This document shows, one piece after another, positions 51,223 to 59,690 of a stretch of DNA of 64,000 nucleotides. Source of the stretch: Hoeflea algicola (GTDB lineage: Bacteria; Pseudomonadota; Alphaproteobacteria; Rhizobiales; Rhizobiaceae); the NCBI RefSeq assembly GCF_026619415.1, contig NZ_JAOVZR010000001.1, positions 4,572,501 through 4,636,500 on the forward strand. The letters run 5' to 3'. A program made the translations under genes and the position numbers. The first letter of the stretch is position 1. The number at the start of each line of letters is the position of its first letter. Below the pieces are notes generated by a model. It did not search any database, was not told the DNA's origin, and worked only from the letters and a program-made list of their open reading frames with translations.

Positions 51223-52494
51223 TTATGCCAGCGCCTCGAGCCTTGCGCTGATGGCCTCGTCAACCGCAGCCGCCAGTTCTTCACCACGGGTGTCGCCGAT
51301 CTCAAGGGCCGTGCGCTTCATACGGCCCGTCAATTCGGCAATCTTTGCCGCATAATCCGGGTAGTGCTTGAAGCGCTGGAACCCGCCATCGTCGCGCGGA
51401 GTCACGAACACATTGAGTTCCTCTTCCGGGTCGACGCGCAGATCATAGAGTTCATGGGCCCCATTGGCGGAGGCGATCAGCTTCCAGTCAGGTGTGCGGA
51501 TGGCGCGCTGCTCGATCTTGCTGACATGGGTGATGTTCTGAACGTAGTAATCGTCGCGCCAGTCGCCGGGTTCTTCGCCCATCAGGATCGGCCTGAGGCT
51601 GCGGCCCTGCATGTTGCCCGGAATTTCCGCGTCGGCAAAATCGAGCATGGTCGGCGCCAGATCTTGCAACCCGATCGGCAAGCCGGTTCGCGTTGACGGC
51701 GCGATGCCAGGTCCTTCGACAATGAAGGGGATCTTGATGGCATCGTCGTGGCAGACAAATTTATGCTCGCCTTCCGGGCGGTAGAAGAACGTGTCGCCGT
51801 GATCGGAAAAATAGATCACCACCGTATTGTCGGCGAGCCCGGTTTCTTCGAGCGCCGCGCGGATGCGTCCGAGGTCATGATCCAGCGCGCTGACGGCCGC
51901 ATAGTAGCCGGCGAAGGGCACGCCGCGGCCGCGATAGGGCTCGTAGAAGCGCTCCGGCGCGGAATAGGGGTCATGGGGGTAGAAGCTGAGCACCATCGCG
52001 AACGGATCGCTGGTCGCGGTTTGGCTTTCCAGAAACGCGACTGCCGCATTGGTCTGCCGGTCGGGGCGGTACTCGCCGTCGAGCTTGCCATCCATCCAGT
52101 GGCCCTTGCGCGAATTGAACGATTCCTCCCAGACGTCGAAGAATGGCGGCTGGGTTTCGCCGAGATGCCACTTGCCGAAATGTGCTGTGAGATAACCGGC
52201 TTTCTGAAGATGATCGAAAACCGTCTGCTTGACGGCGGAGTGCGAGGCAAAGGCATTGTCGACGCCATAGAGATTGTCGATCAGTTCATGGGCGTGTGGG
52301 TAGACCCCGGTCCACATCGTGCCGCGCGCCGGGGTGCAGACCGGCCAGGGCGTGAAGGCGGCATCGAACGACTTGCCGGCGGCTGCCATCGCATCGGTGC
52401 CCGGTGTCACGGTAAACCGGTTGCCATAGGAGGCAAGTGAATCGCTGCGTTGCTGATCCGACAGAACAAGCACAATGTTGGGACGTTTGGCCAT
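51223..52494 (-). CDS. Sulfatase 2 (type I, formylglycine-dependent)
   Basis: 423 residues without signal peptide. NIVLVLSDQQRSDSLASYGN forms the metal site, CTPARGTMWTGVYPHAHELI carries the formylglycine cysteine (Cys53) in a CxPxR motif, AHFGKWHLGETQPPFFDVWE gives the Lys-x-His pair, and VVIYFSDHGDTFFYRPEGEH the Asp-His site with HKFVCHDDAIKIPFIVEGPG. ATG 52494 with AAGGA upstream was chosen; a longer frame runs antisense through the neighbouring ABC gene and is rejected. It follows the ABC ATPase at 52508 by 13 bases, so importer and sulfatase are co-transcribed. Confidence 0.9.
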   Translation of the reverse strand: MAKRPNIVLVLSDQQRSDSLASYGNRFTVTPGTDAMAAAGKSFDAAFTPWPVCTPARGTMWTGVYPHAHELIDNLYGVDNAFASHSAVKQTVFDHLQKAGYLTAHFGKWHLGETQPPFFDVWEESFNSRKGHWMDGKLDGEYRPDRQTNAAVAFLESQTATSDPFAMVLSFYPHDPYSAPERFYEPYRGRGVPFAGYYAAVSALDHDLGRIRAALEETGLADNTVVIYFSDHGDTFFYRPEGEHKFVCHDDAIKIPFIVEGPGIAPSTRTGLPIGLQDLAPTMLDFADAEIPGNMQGRSLRPILMGEEPGDWRDDYYVQNITHVSKIEQRAIRTPDWKLIASANGAHELYDLRVDPEEELNVFVTPRDDGGFQRFKHYPDYAAKIAELTGRMKRTALEIGDTRGEELAAAVDEAISARLEALA

Positions 52495-52507
52495 TTTGAT
52501 TTCCTTG

Positions 52508-53530
52508 TCAGACAGAAGCGGTGTCAAGAGTCGGCTCCGTTCCTGCCAGATGACAGGAGACAGATTGTCCGGGCGCGATCTCGCGCAGTCGGGGCGGTTC
52601 GGAACTGCAGCGCGGAATGGCAATCGGGCAGCGCGTGTGGAAACGGCACCCGCTTGGCGGGTTGGCGGCACTCGGCACATCGCCCTTGATCGTAAAGAAC
52701 GACTTTCGCCCCTTGGCGGACGAAGGAACCGATTGCAACAGCGCCTGAGTATAGGGATGGGCAGGGGTGTCGAAAATCGATCGGCGCAAGCCAAGTTCGA
52801 CGATCTGGCCGAGATACATCACCGCCACGCGCTCGGAGATATGTCGCACCACGCCCAGATCATGCGAGATGAAGAGATAGGTCAGCCCGAGTTCGTGTTT
52901 GAGATCCTGAAGCAGGTTCAGGATCTGCGCCTGCACCGAGACATCGAGCGCCGACACCGCCTCGTCGCAGACAATGAACGCCGGTTCCAGAGCCAGCGCC
53001 CGGGCGATGCAGATGCGCTGCCGCTGCCCGCCAGAGAATTCATGCGGATAGCGGCCGGCGTGAAAGGCGGAAAGCCCGACCAGATTCAAAAGCCGCCGCA
53101 GCGTTCTTTCGCGCTCAACGGCATCACTGATGCCATGAATGACCAGCGGCTCGACGATCAGTTCGCCTGCCGTCATGCGCGGGTTAAGCGCGCCGAACGG
53201 GTCTTGAAAAATGATCTGCATGTCGCGCCGCATGGCGCGCATTTCCGGTGGGCTCAGGGCGAGAATATCGGCGCCGTTGAATTTGACGCTTCCCGATGTC
53301 ACGTCGAGCAACCGCAGCAACAGCCGTCCCGTCGTGGTTTTGCCGCAGCCGCTTTCGCCAACAAGCCCGAGCGTCTCGCCGCGCATGATGTCAAAGCTGA
53401 CATCGTCGACAGCCCGGATGGTGCGCTTGGCGGACAACAAGCCATCCTTGCCGGCAATGAAATCCTTGCACAGGTGCTTGACCTCGAGGATCGGATCGCC
53501 AGCCGGAGCGGAAGTGTGTGGCAGGCTCAT
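52508..53530 (-). CDS. Dipeptide/oligopeptide-type ABC ATP-binding protein (DppF-like)
   Basis: 340 residues. Walker [22 protein letters not shown]-loop [20 protein letters not shown], signature [20 protein letters not shown], Walker [21 protein letters not shown], and the C-terminal oligopeptide-ATPase extension with [19 protein letters not shown] (the cysteine group that may bind an Fe-S cluster). ATG 53530 overlaps the DppD-like stop (ATGA). It forms the NBD pair with the upstream gene; the matching permeases lie in the separate operon at 58743-60597. Confidence 0.93.
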   Translation of the reverse strand: MSLPHTSAPAGDPILEVKHLCKDFIAGKDGLLSAKRTIRAVDDVSFDIMRGETLGLVGESGCGKTTTGRLLLRLLDVTSGSVKFNGADILALSPPEMRAMRRDMQIIFQDPFGALNPRMTAGELIVEPLVIHGISDAVERERTLRRLLNLVGLSAFHAGRYPHEFSGGQRQRICIARALALEPAFIVCDEAVSALDVSVQAQILNLLQDLKHELGLTYLFISHDLGVVRHISERVAVMYLGQIVELGLRRSIFDTPAHPYTQALLQSVPSSAKGRKSFFTIKGDVPSAANPPSGCRFHTRCPIAIPRCSSEPPRLREIAPGQSVSCHLAGTEPTLDTASV

Positions 53531-54558
53531 GGCTTGACCTGCGTGAACTGGTAACCGGTGTTGCGAATGCAGGCGGCGCGGTGCGACTGGCCGCAATCGA
53601 CAAGCGCCGGAACCGCCGTTGCGCACACCGGCCGGGCATAGTTGCAGCGCGGTTCGAACCGGCAACCGGGCGGCTGGTCGAAGATCGGCGGAACCGACCC
53701 CTTGATCGCCTGAAGCCGTTCCTCGTCGTGATCAACCGGCGGGATGCTGGCAAGCAGCCCTTCGGTATAGGGATGCAGCGGATTATTGAACATTGCGTCG
53801 GCGCTGGCGTCTTCGAGCACTTGTCCCAGATACATGATCAACACCCGGTCGGTGAACGCCGACACCACGCCCAGATCATGGCTGATGAGGATGATGCCCA
53901 TCTTGTACTCGGCCTGCAAGTCGAGCATCAGATCAAGGATCTGCGCCTGAACAGTCACGTCCAGCGCTGTCGTCGGTTCATCGGCAATCAGCAGTTTCGG
54001 CTGGCACATCAGCGCCATGGCGATCATCACCCGCTGCCGCATGCCGCCCGACAGCCGGTGCGGATAATCGTCGATGCGCTGTTCGGGCGAGGGGATGCCG
54101 ACCCTCCGCAAGGCTTCGATTGATCGCTCACGCGCCTCACGCCGCCCCACTTTCAGATGGCGCCTGACCGTCTCCATGATCTGGTCGCCAATAGTCAGCA
54201 CCGGGTTGAGCGCGGTCATCGGCTCCTGGAAGATCATGCCCATCGAGGCGCCGCGCAACTCTTCCAGCCGGCTCTCGCTGGCGTTGGTCAGGTCTTCGCC
54301 GTTAAGCCGCAGGGCCGAGGCAGTGACAACCCCGTTACGCGGTAATAGCCCCATGATCGACAGCGCGGTCATGCTCTTGCCGCTGCCGCTTTCACCAACG
54401 ATCCCCAATATCTCGCCCGGCGAAAGCGTGAAGGAGAGGTTCTTGACGATGTTCAGGCCGTGGAATGAAACGGTAAGGTCTTCAACCTCCAGCAACGGCG
54501 GCGGTGTGTGGGAACCGTTCATGGTGGTGTGGGGTTCGTGGGTGGCCGGCACATGCAT
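53527..54558 (-). CDS. Dipeptide/oligopeptide-type ABC ATP-binding protein (DppD-like)
   Basis: 343 residues. Walker [22 protein letters not shown]-loop [20 protein letters not shown], signature [20 protein letters not shown], Walker [21 protein letters not shown] and a C-terminal [20 protein letters not shown] extension. The start is 54558 or the in-frame ATG 54522; neither has a clear ribosome site. It opens a minus-strand unit DppD-DppF-sulfatase 2 from the divergent promoter region at 54559-54705. Confidence 0.92.
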   Translation of the reverse strand: MHVPATHEPHTTMNGSHTPPPLLEVEDLTVSFHGLNIVKNLSFTLSPGEILGIVGESGSGKSMTALSIMGLLPRNGVVTASALRLNGEDLTNASESRLEELRGASMGMIFQEPMTALNPVLTIGDQIMETVRRHLKVGRREARERSIEALRRVGIPSPEQRIDDYPHRLSGGMRQRVMIAMALMCQPKLLIADEPTTALDVTVQAQILDLMLDLQAEYKMGIILISHDLGVVSAFTDRVLIMYLGQVLEDASADAMFNNPLHPYTEGLLASIPPVDHDEERLQAIKGSVPPIFDQPPGCRFEPRCNYARPVCATAVPALVDCGQSHRAACIRNTGYQFTQVKP

Positions 54559-54581
54559 TCCCGTTCGGTTCGAAAAACGCT

Positions 54582-54615
54582 TTGTTGGTTTTAATATTGT
54601 ATACTATAATACGAT
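54582..54615 (+). promoter_or_regulatory. Divergent promoter with GTATAC-type operator (site 2)
   Basis: TTGTTG (54582-54587) and TATAAT (54605-54610) with a 17-base spacer form a near-consensus promoter toward sulfatase 3. Across its -10 lies ATTGTATACTATA (54596-54608), identical to the reverse complement at 45811-45823, continuing into a half-site ATACGAT (54609-54615) that matches the repeat at 56965-56994. Bound regulator would block RNA polymerase. The same region must hold the promoter of the opposite ABC unit. Confidence 0.65.
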
Positions 54616-54705
54616 TAGCAAGTCTCAAGTACCTTCTCGCTGTCGCGCTCCGTCCGTGGTTATGGTGCCGGTCGATGCTATTATACGCAACCGGAAACGG
54701 GTATC

Positions 54706-56178
54706 ATGAATCAGCCAAACATCATTGTCGTTCTCGTTGATCAGATGCGGCGCGACGCGCTGAGCTGTGCCGGCGATCCAAATGTACGCACCCCCAACCT
54801 CGACAGGCTCGCTTCCCGTGGCGTTCGCTTTACCTCGGCCTGTTCGACGTTTCCTGCCTGTGTGCCGTTCAGGTTTTCAATGGTGACCGGTGAATACGCC
54901 CATTCCAGAAATGTGCCTGCGCTTGGCTACCGGCTGTCTCCGGCGGAGCATACGTTGGGCGATGCGCTGAAATCACAAGGCTATGCCACGGCCTATATCG
55001 GCAAATGGCACCTCTATTCGGCCTATGGCGTCAGCGGCGGCCTGACCCTGTCGCAGGCAAGCAGGACGCCGATCCCGGCCAGTCACCGCCGCGGATTTGA
55101 CTATTGGCGCGGTTTCGAACTTCGCAATGATTTCTACGACACCGCCTATTTTGTCGATGACGATCCGGTGCCGCGGCGTCTTCCCGGCCATCAGACCGAC
55201 GGGCTGTTTGATCTGGCTGCCCATTATCTCGAAGCAGATAGGCCGGAGGATCAGCCGTTTTTCCTGTTGCTGTCGGTCGAGGCGCCGCATCCGCCCTTTA
55301 TGGCGTCGGAGCAGAGTCTGAAGCGTGTCCGCGATCGCGGGCCGATGGTGCCGCGGCCAAATGTAGATCTTGCTGCCATCAGCTTCTTTCCGCCCGAATG
55401 GCATGAGGAAAGCGGGCCGGCGGGAAAGGTCGACCCGGATGACCCCGCGTCGGTGGCGCGGGTGGCCGAAGCCAATATGCAGGCCTATTACGCCATGATC
55501 GAGATGATCGACGACAACATGGGAAAGCTGGACACGGTTCTGGAACAGACTGGCTTGGCGGATAACACCGTGGTCGTGTTCCTCTCCGATCACGGGGAAC
55601 TTGGCGGCAGCCACGGCTTGCTGGGCAAGGCGGAGCCCTGGGAGGAATCGGTAGGCGTGCCGCTGATTGTCGCCGGTCCCGACCGTTACGTTGCCGGCCA
55701 CGGCGCGACCGCGTCTGTACCGGTCAACACCGAGGACCTGTTTCCAACATTTGTCGGGCTGACCGGCGGTTCAGCGTCCGCGCGCTTCACCGGAATGAAT
55801 TTGGCGCCGTTCATCCGTGGCGAATGTGCGGAGCCGGTCCGCGATGGCGTGTTGCTGGAATTCGTCACCGAAACCCGGTCTAACCGCTCCTATTACGACG
55901 AGACCTGGCGCGGGATCAGGTCCGATCACCTCAAATACACGGTGATCGGCGACCGGGCAGGGGCCCGGCCATGGCAGCTGTTTGATCTTTCAACCGACCC
56001 CTATGAAATGAACAATCTGGTGGACCAGTCAGCCGGCGCCGATCTGGCAGCCGACATGCACGGCCGTCTGATTGGGCTTCTCGACCGTAGCGGCGATGAT
56101 TACGCGCTGGCACCCGCCTTCGGGCATCCGGCGCGCAATGCGGTGGTGCCGGATGCAGAGGTCGCACGCAGCATTTAG
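54706..56178 (+). CDS. Sulfatase 3 (type I, formylglycine-dependent)
   Basis: 490 residues. NIIVVLVDQMRRDALSCAGD gives the N-terminal metal Asp, CSTFPACVPFRFSMVTGEYA contains the formylglycine site CVPFR (Cys52), TAYIGKWHLYSAYGVSGGLT the Lys/His pair and VVVFLSDHGELGGSHGLLGK the Asp-His metal site. The three sulfatases share only the general fold and core motifs, so they probably act on different sulfate esters or serial steps. Single gene from the divergent promoter; it converges on the GntR gene after ten bases. Confidence 0.9.
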   Translation: MNQPNIIVVLVDQMRRDALSCAGDPNVRTPNLDRLASRGVRFTSACSTFPACVPFRFSMVTGEYAHSRNVPALGYRLSPAEHTLGDALKSQGYATAYIGKWHLYSAYGVSGGLTLSQASRTPIPASHRRGFDYWRGFELRNDFYDTAYFVDDDPVPRRLPGHQTDGLFDLAAHYLEADRPEDQPFFLLLSVEAPHPPFMASEQSLKRVRDRGPMVPRPNVDLAAISFFPPEWHEESGPAGKVDPDDPASVARVAEANMQAYYAMIEMIDDNMGKLDTVLEQTGLADNTVVVFLSDHGELGGSHGLLGKAEPWEESVGVPLIVAGPDRYVAGHGATASVPVNTEDLFPTFVGLTGGSASARFTGMNLAPFIRGECAEPVRDGVLLEFVTETRSNRSYYDETWRGIRSDHLKYTVIGDRAGARPWQLFDLSTDPYEMNNLVDQSAGADLAADMHGRLIGLLDRSGDDYALAPAFGHPARNAVVPDAEVARSI

Positions 56179-56188
56179 CTGTGAGCCC

Positions 56189-56926
56189 TCAATCGGTGTT
56201 GTCGCGATGCTCAAGCATCCGCAATTGCTCGACGAGCTTCTCATAGTCCACGGCACGCGAGTATTCGAGGATATGGACTTCCATCAGCTTGTCGAATGCG
56301 CTCCGGTCGCCCTTGCGCAAGGCGTCTATGACGTCGTCATGCTCGGCGACAATGGCCTTTATGTCCTTCTTCAGGGTCGAAAGGCCGAAGATGATCGTCA
56401 GCTGCCGCGACAGCGGCTTCCAGGTGCGTACCAGCGTGTCATTGTCCGACAACTCGCAAAGGCAGAGATGAAACGCGGTATCGAGGCTTGCCACCAAAAA
56501 GCCGTCGCCGGCATCGGCTGCAGCATGCATCTGGGTGACGATGTCCTCAAGCGGAGCCAGGATCGCCGGATCTGCCATTGCCCGTGCGATCACTTCAGCA
56601 CCGGCGAGCTTTTCCAGCGCAAGACGAACCTTGAGGGTTTTTTCGAGCCGATCAATATTGACGCTCATCAGCCGCATGCCGCGGTAACGTTCGCTGACAA
56701 CTACCCCCTGGCTCTCCAACAGCCGCAATGCCTCGCGAACCGGGATCCGGCTGACGTTCAGCGAGCGCGCGACTTCCGCCTCGACGATCCTGTCTCCGGG
56801 CAGAAATATTCCCTTGGCGGTCGCTTCCACAATCGCATCAACGACCTGATCAACAAGGGTTTTCGTCGTCAGCGGGGCGAGGCTGGAGAAGTTTCTTTTT
56901 GGTCGTGGCGCTTTAGCAGTCGACAT
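56189..56926 (-). CDS. GntR-family regulator, FadR/FCD subgroup
   Basis: 245 residues: winged helix (about 15-85; DRIVEAEVARSLNVSRIPVR, EALRLLESQGVVVSERYRGM) and an FCD effector domain (about 95-225) with metal-ligand positions in DTAFHLCLCEL and EHDDVIDALRKGD. FCD regulators usually bind a carboxylate effector. The start ATG 56926 has AAGGA upstream; an ATG at 56947 lacks one. It diverges from the binding-protein operon across a region with a palindrome and tandem half-sites, and similar sites occur near two other promoters, so it is the best candidate for the regulator of the sulfatase system. Confidence 0.9.
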   Translation of the reverse strand: MSTAKAPRPKRNFSSLAPLTTKTLVDQVVDAIVEATAKGIFLPGDRIVEAEVARSLNVSRIPVREALRLLESQGVVVSERYRGMRLMSVNIDRLEKTLKVRLALEKLAGAEVIARAMADPAILAPLEDIVTQMHAAADAGDGFLVASLDTAFHLCLCELSDNDTLVRTWKPLSRQLTIIFGLSTLKKDIKAIVAEHDDVIDALRKGDRSAFDKLMEVHILEYSRAVDYEKLVEQLRMLEHRDNTD

Positions 56927-56964
56927 GAAGAGTGAATTCCTTGACATTCTGGCGTTAAGCGAAC

Positions 56965-56999
56965 ATCGTATACGATAATACGATAATACGATAATACAA
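56965..56999. promoter_or_regulatory. GTATAC-type operator with tandem TACGATAA repeats (site 3)
   Basis: ATCGTATACGAT (56965-56976) is a perfect 12-base palindrome with a GTATAC centre, the form expected for FadR-type GntR operators. From 56971 the 8-mer TACGATAA is repeated three times in tandem (to 56994), then decays to TACAAAAC. The repeated half-site resembles the ATACGAT tail of site 2. The array lies between the GntR start and the binding-protein operon and could allow several dimers to bind. Confidence 0.65.
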
Positions 57000-57090
57000 A
57001 ACACCCCGGAAACGCCGATATAGCGGCAAAGGGGGGCACCCCACAAGCCTGTGCGGTGTCGCGGGAACGACAACAGGGAGATGAGAAGAA

Positions 57091-58662
57091 ATGGGAGTAT
57101 ATCACCAATTGAAATCATTGGGCCGGGCATTGACCGTGACGGGGGCGCTTGTGCTTTCGACTGCGTTCCTGGCCGGTGGCGCCATGGCCCAGACCATGGG
57201 CGGCGACTTTATCGTCGTTCAAGGCTCCAATCCGCCAAGCCTTGATGCGATGTCGACGTCTTCACAGGCGTCACGCAACATCAACATGAATATCTACGAG
57301 CCGCTCTACGGCTTCAGCGAAGCCGTGACGCCGATTCCGATCCTCGCCGAAACCTGCGAGATCTCCGATGACGGGCTCACCTATCGCTTTCCCTTGCGCA
57401 AGGGTGTGAAATTCCACAACGGCAAGGAAATGACCGCCAAGGACGTCAAGGCATCGCTTGAGCGCTACCGCAAGGTCGGCGCCACCGGCAATCTTCTCGA
57501 TCCGGTCGAAAGCATCGAGATCACCGGCGACTACGAAGTCACCTTCACCATGAAGAAGGCGACGCCGACATTTCTGGAGGCCTTTTCCTCTCCACGCGCA
57601 CCTGCGGTCATCATTCCCGAAGAAGACGCGGAGACTGAAGCCGGCAAGAACAGCTTCGTCGGAACCGGCCCCTACAAATATGTTGAGTATGTTCCCGATA
57701 GCCACGTCAAGCTCGAGCGGTTCGCAGACTACAGCGCCGATACGCGCTCAACCGGGATCGACGGCTTTGGCGGCAACAAGACTGCCTATTTTGATACGGT
57801 CACCTTCCGCATCATCACTGAACCGGGTGCCCAGGTTGCCGCACTTGAAGCAGGCGAAGTTCACTTGCTTGAGCAGATTCCGGTGCCTGCCGCGCGGCGC
57901 CTGGAAGGCAATGCCGATATTGTCACCTACGAGAACATGCCCTGGGCGTTCAACACCTTCATTTTCAACATGAATGTGCCGCCGTCCGACAATCCCAAGT
58001 TCCGCGAAGCCGTTCAGGTTGCGCTGAACATGGAAGAAATCATGGGCATCACCACCGAAGGCTTGTTCCAGCTTGATCATGGCTGGCAATATGCCGGCAC
58101 GACCTATGATGCGGGTGACATCGGCAAGGAGTACTACAATCAGGCCGACGCGGATCGCGCCAAGGCGCTGCTCAAGGAAGCGGGGTATAATGGCGAGGAA
58201 TTCTCGATCCTGACCGACGGCAACATCCCCGGTCATTCGAAGTCCGCCATCGTCATCGCCGAACAACTCAACGCCATCGGTATCAATGCTGTCGTTAATC
58301 AGGTTGACTGGCCAACAGCGCTGAAAATCAGGCTGCAGCCTGAAGGCTGGAACGGCTGGACGCTGCAGATGGGCATCGAGCCCTATCTTGGCCCGGTCGG
58401 ACTGATTGCAACGCTGACAGGCGAGAAGCCGCATTTCATCAAGAACGATCCCGAACTTGATCAGCTTTACGAGGAACTCATTTCCGGTTCGACCGTGGAG
58501 GCCCGCAAGGCCACCTTCGCCAAGATCCAGACGCGTATGTACGAGTTTTTCGGTGTCATCAAGCTTGGCAATATCGGGCTGATGCAGGCCAGCCGGTCAA
58601 ATGTGAAGGGCTTCAAGCCGTTCCGTTTCCCGCGCGTCTACAACGTCTGGTTTGAAGACTAA
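57091..58662 (+). CDS. Peptide-type ABC transporter substrate-binding protein (SBP_bac_5)
   Basis: 523 residues with a Sec signal (hydrophobic VTGALVLSTAFLAGG, cleavage after AMA-Q). Mature motifs of the DppA/OppA family: FIVVQGSNPPSLDAMSTSSQ, TYRFPLRKGVKFHNGKEMTA, DVKASLERYRKVGATGNLLD, VGTGPYKYVEYVPDSHVKLE, and DADRAKALLKEAGYNGEEF. The ligand may be a peptide or another bulky polar molecule such as an opine or modified sugar. First gene of the operon with DppB, DppC, the FGE and AbrB-like protein; a 12-bp hairpin follows it. Confidence 0.92.
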   Translation: MGVYHQLKSLGRALTVTGALVLSTAFLAGGAMAQTMGGDFIVVQGSNPPSLDAMSTSSQASRNINMNIYEPLYGFSEAVTPIPILAETCEISDDGLTYRFPLRKGVKFHNGKEMTAKDVKASLERYRKVGATGNLLDPVESIEITGDYEVTFTMKKATPTFLEAFSSPRAPAVIIPEEDAETEAGKNSFVGTGPYKYVEYVPDSHVKLERFADYSADTRSTGIDGFGGNKTAYFDTVTFRIITEPGAQVAALEAGEVHLLEQIPVPAARRLEGNADIVTYENMPWAFNTFIFNMNVPPSDNPKFREAVQVALNMEEIMGITTEGLFQLDHGWQYAGTTYDAGDIGKEYYNQADADRAKALLKEAGYNGEEFSILTDGNIPGHSKSAIVIAEQLNAIGINAVVNQVDWPTALKIRLQPEGWNGWTLQMGIEPYLGPVGLIATLTGEKPHFIKNDPELDQLYEELISGSTVEARKATFAKIQTRMYEFFGVIKLGNIGLMQASRSNVKGFKPFRFPRVYNVWFED

Positions 58663-58679
58663 GCCGGTTTGACCAGATA

Positions 58680-58714
58680 GGGTCGGCGGGAGGCAGTCCG
58701 CTTCCCGCCGACCC
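58680..58714 (+). terminator. Strong intercistronic hairpin after the peptide-binding protein
   Basis: GGGTCGGCGGGA (58680-58691) pairs perfectly with TCCCGCCGACCC (58703-58714), a 12-bp stem with an 11-base loop. The following permease gene starts at 58743 with GGGGGAGAG, and there is no T-run, so it probably stabilises the binding-protein mRNA or limits read-through rather than stopping all transcription. Confidence 0.65.
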
Positions 58715-58742
58715 ACCCATCGCCTTCTCGGGGGAGAGAAAC

Positions 58743-59690
58743 TTGATCCGGTTCGTTGCAGGTCGTCTTCTCAGCGCCATCCCAATTCTCTTTGTCGTGT
58801 CGCTGGTCACATTCCTGATCATCTGGATCGTTCCCGGCGATGTCACCGCCGAGATTGCCGGTGGCGATGCCACACCTGCCGAACTCGAAGCCATCCGCCA
58901 GAACCTTGGTCTCGACCGACCGCTCTTGGAGCGCGCTTTGGCATGGTATGGCCAGTTGCTGCAAGGCGATCTTGGCCATTCCTACCTGTTGAACCGCTCG
59001 GTAAGCGATGCTGTTTTCGAGCGGCTGCCGATCACCCTGTCGCTCGCCGGCCTTTCGCTGGTCATTGCTACCGTGATCGGAATCTTGCTCGGCATTCTCG
59101 CCGCGGTCCGCCAGAACACCTGGCTCGATCAGGGCGCGATGGTCACAGCGTTGATTGGTCTTTCGGTGCCCGACTTCTGGTTCGGCATTGTCATGATCAT
59201 TCTGTTCGGCGTGTTTCTGGGCTGGCTTCCCACCGGCGGTTACGTTCCGATCACCGAAGACTTTTTTGGCTGGGTGCGAAGCATGACACTGCCCGCCCTG
59301 ACGCTGGCCTTTACGCAAATGGGCGTAATTGCCCGAATGACCCGGTCGAGCATGCTCGATGTGCTCAATCAGGATTTCGTGCGCACAGCCAAGGCCAAGG
59401 GAATGCGCGCCCGCACGGTGATTTTCAAACATGCGCTGATCAACGCCATGGTACCGATCATCACCGTTGTCGGTGTCATCACCGGGGTGCTGCTGAGCGG
59501 CGCGGTGGTGATTGAATCGGTGTTTTCGCTCCCGGGCGTCGGCAGGCTGATCATCGGCTCGATCCAGAGGCGCGATTTCCCGATCATCCAGGGTGGTCTG
59601 CTGGTGACGGCGGCGATTTTCGTCTTCGTCAATATCATTGTCGATGTGCTCTATGTCTGGTTTGACCCGAGGGTTCGTGATGACCGCTGA
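58743..59690 (+). CDS. Dipeptide-type ABC permease (DppB-like)
   Basis: 315 residues from TTG 58743, preceded by GGGGGAGAG. FVAGRLLSAIPILFVVSLVT is the usual first helix, DVTAEIAGGDATPAELEAIR and NLGLDRPLLERALAWYGQLL the family's periplasmic loop, and FVRTAKAKGMRARTVIFKHA the EAA coupling loop; SLPGVGRLIIGSIQRRDFPI closes the protein. Six TM helices. It overlaps the next permease by 11 bases. It pairs with DppC to make the channel served by the ATPases of the other operon. Confidence 0.93.
   Translation: MIRFVAGRLLSAIPILFVVSLVTFLIIWIVPGDVTAEIAGGDATPAELEAIRQNLGLDRPLLERALAWYGQLLQGDLGHSYLLNRSVSDAVFERLPITLSLAGLSLVIATVIGILLGILAAVRQNTWLDQGAMVTALIGLSVPDFWFGIVMIILFGVFLGWLPTGGYVPITEDFFGWVRSMTLPALTLAFTQMGVIARMTRSSMLDVLNQDFVRTAKAKGMRARTVIFKHALINAMVPIITVVGVITGVLLSGAVVIESVFSLPGVGRLIIGSIQRRDFPIIQGGLLVTAAIFVFVNIIVDVLYVWFDPRVRDDR

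Noticed and set aside
52495..52794. Longer N-terminus for sulfatase 2
   Set aside because: The added 100 residues are antisense-frame sequence inside the DppF-like gene on the same strand and do not resemble sulfatases; the family start MAKRPNIVLVLSDQ at 52494 has a ribosome site.
56971..56994. TACGATAA repeats as a CRISPR-like or minisatellite array
   Set aside because: Units are only 8 bases with no spacers, and they match the half-site of the neighbouring operator; regulatory repeat is the better reading.
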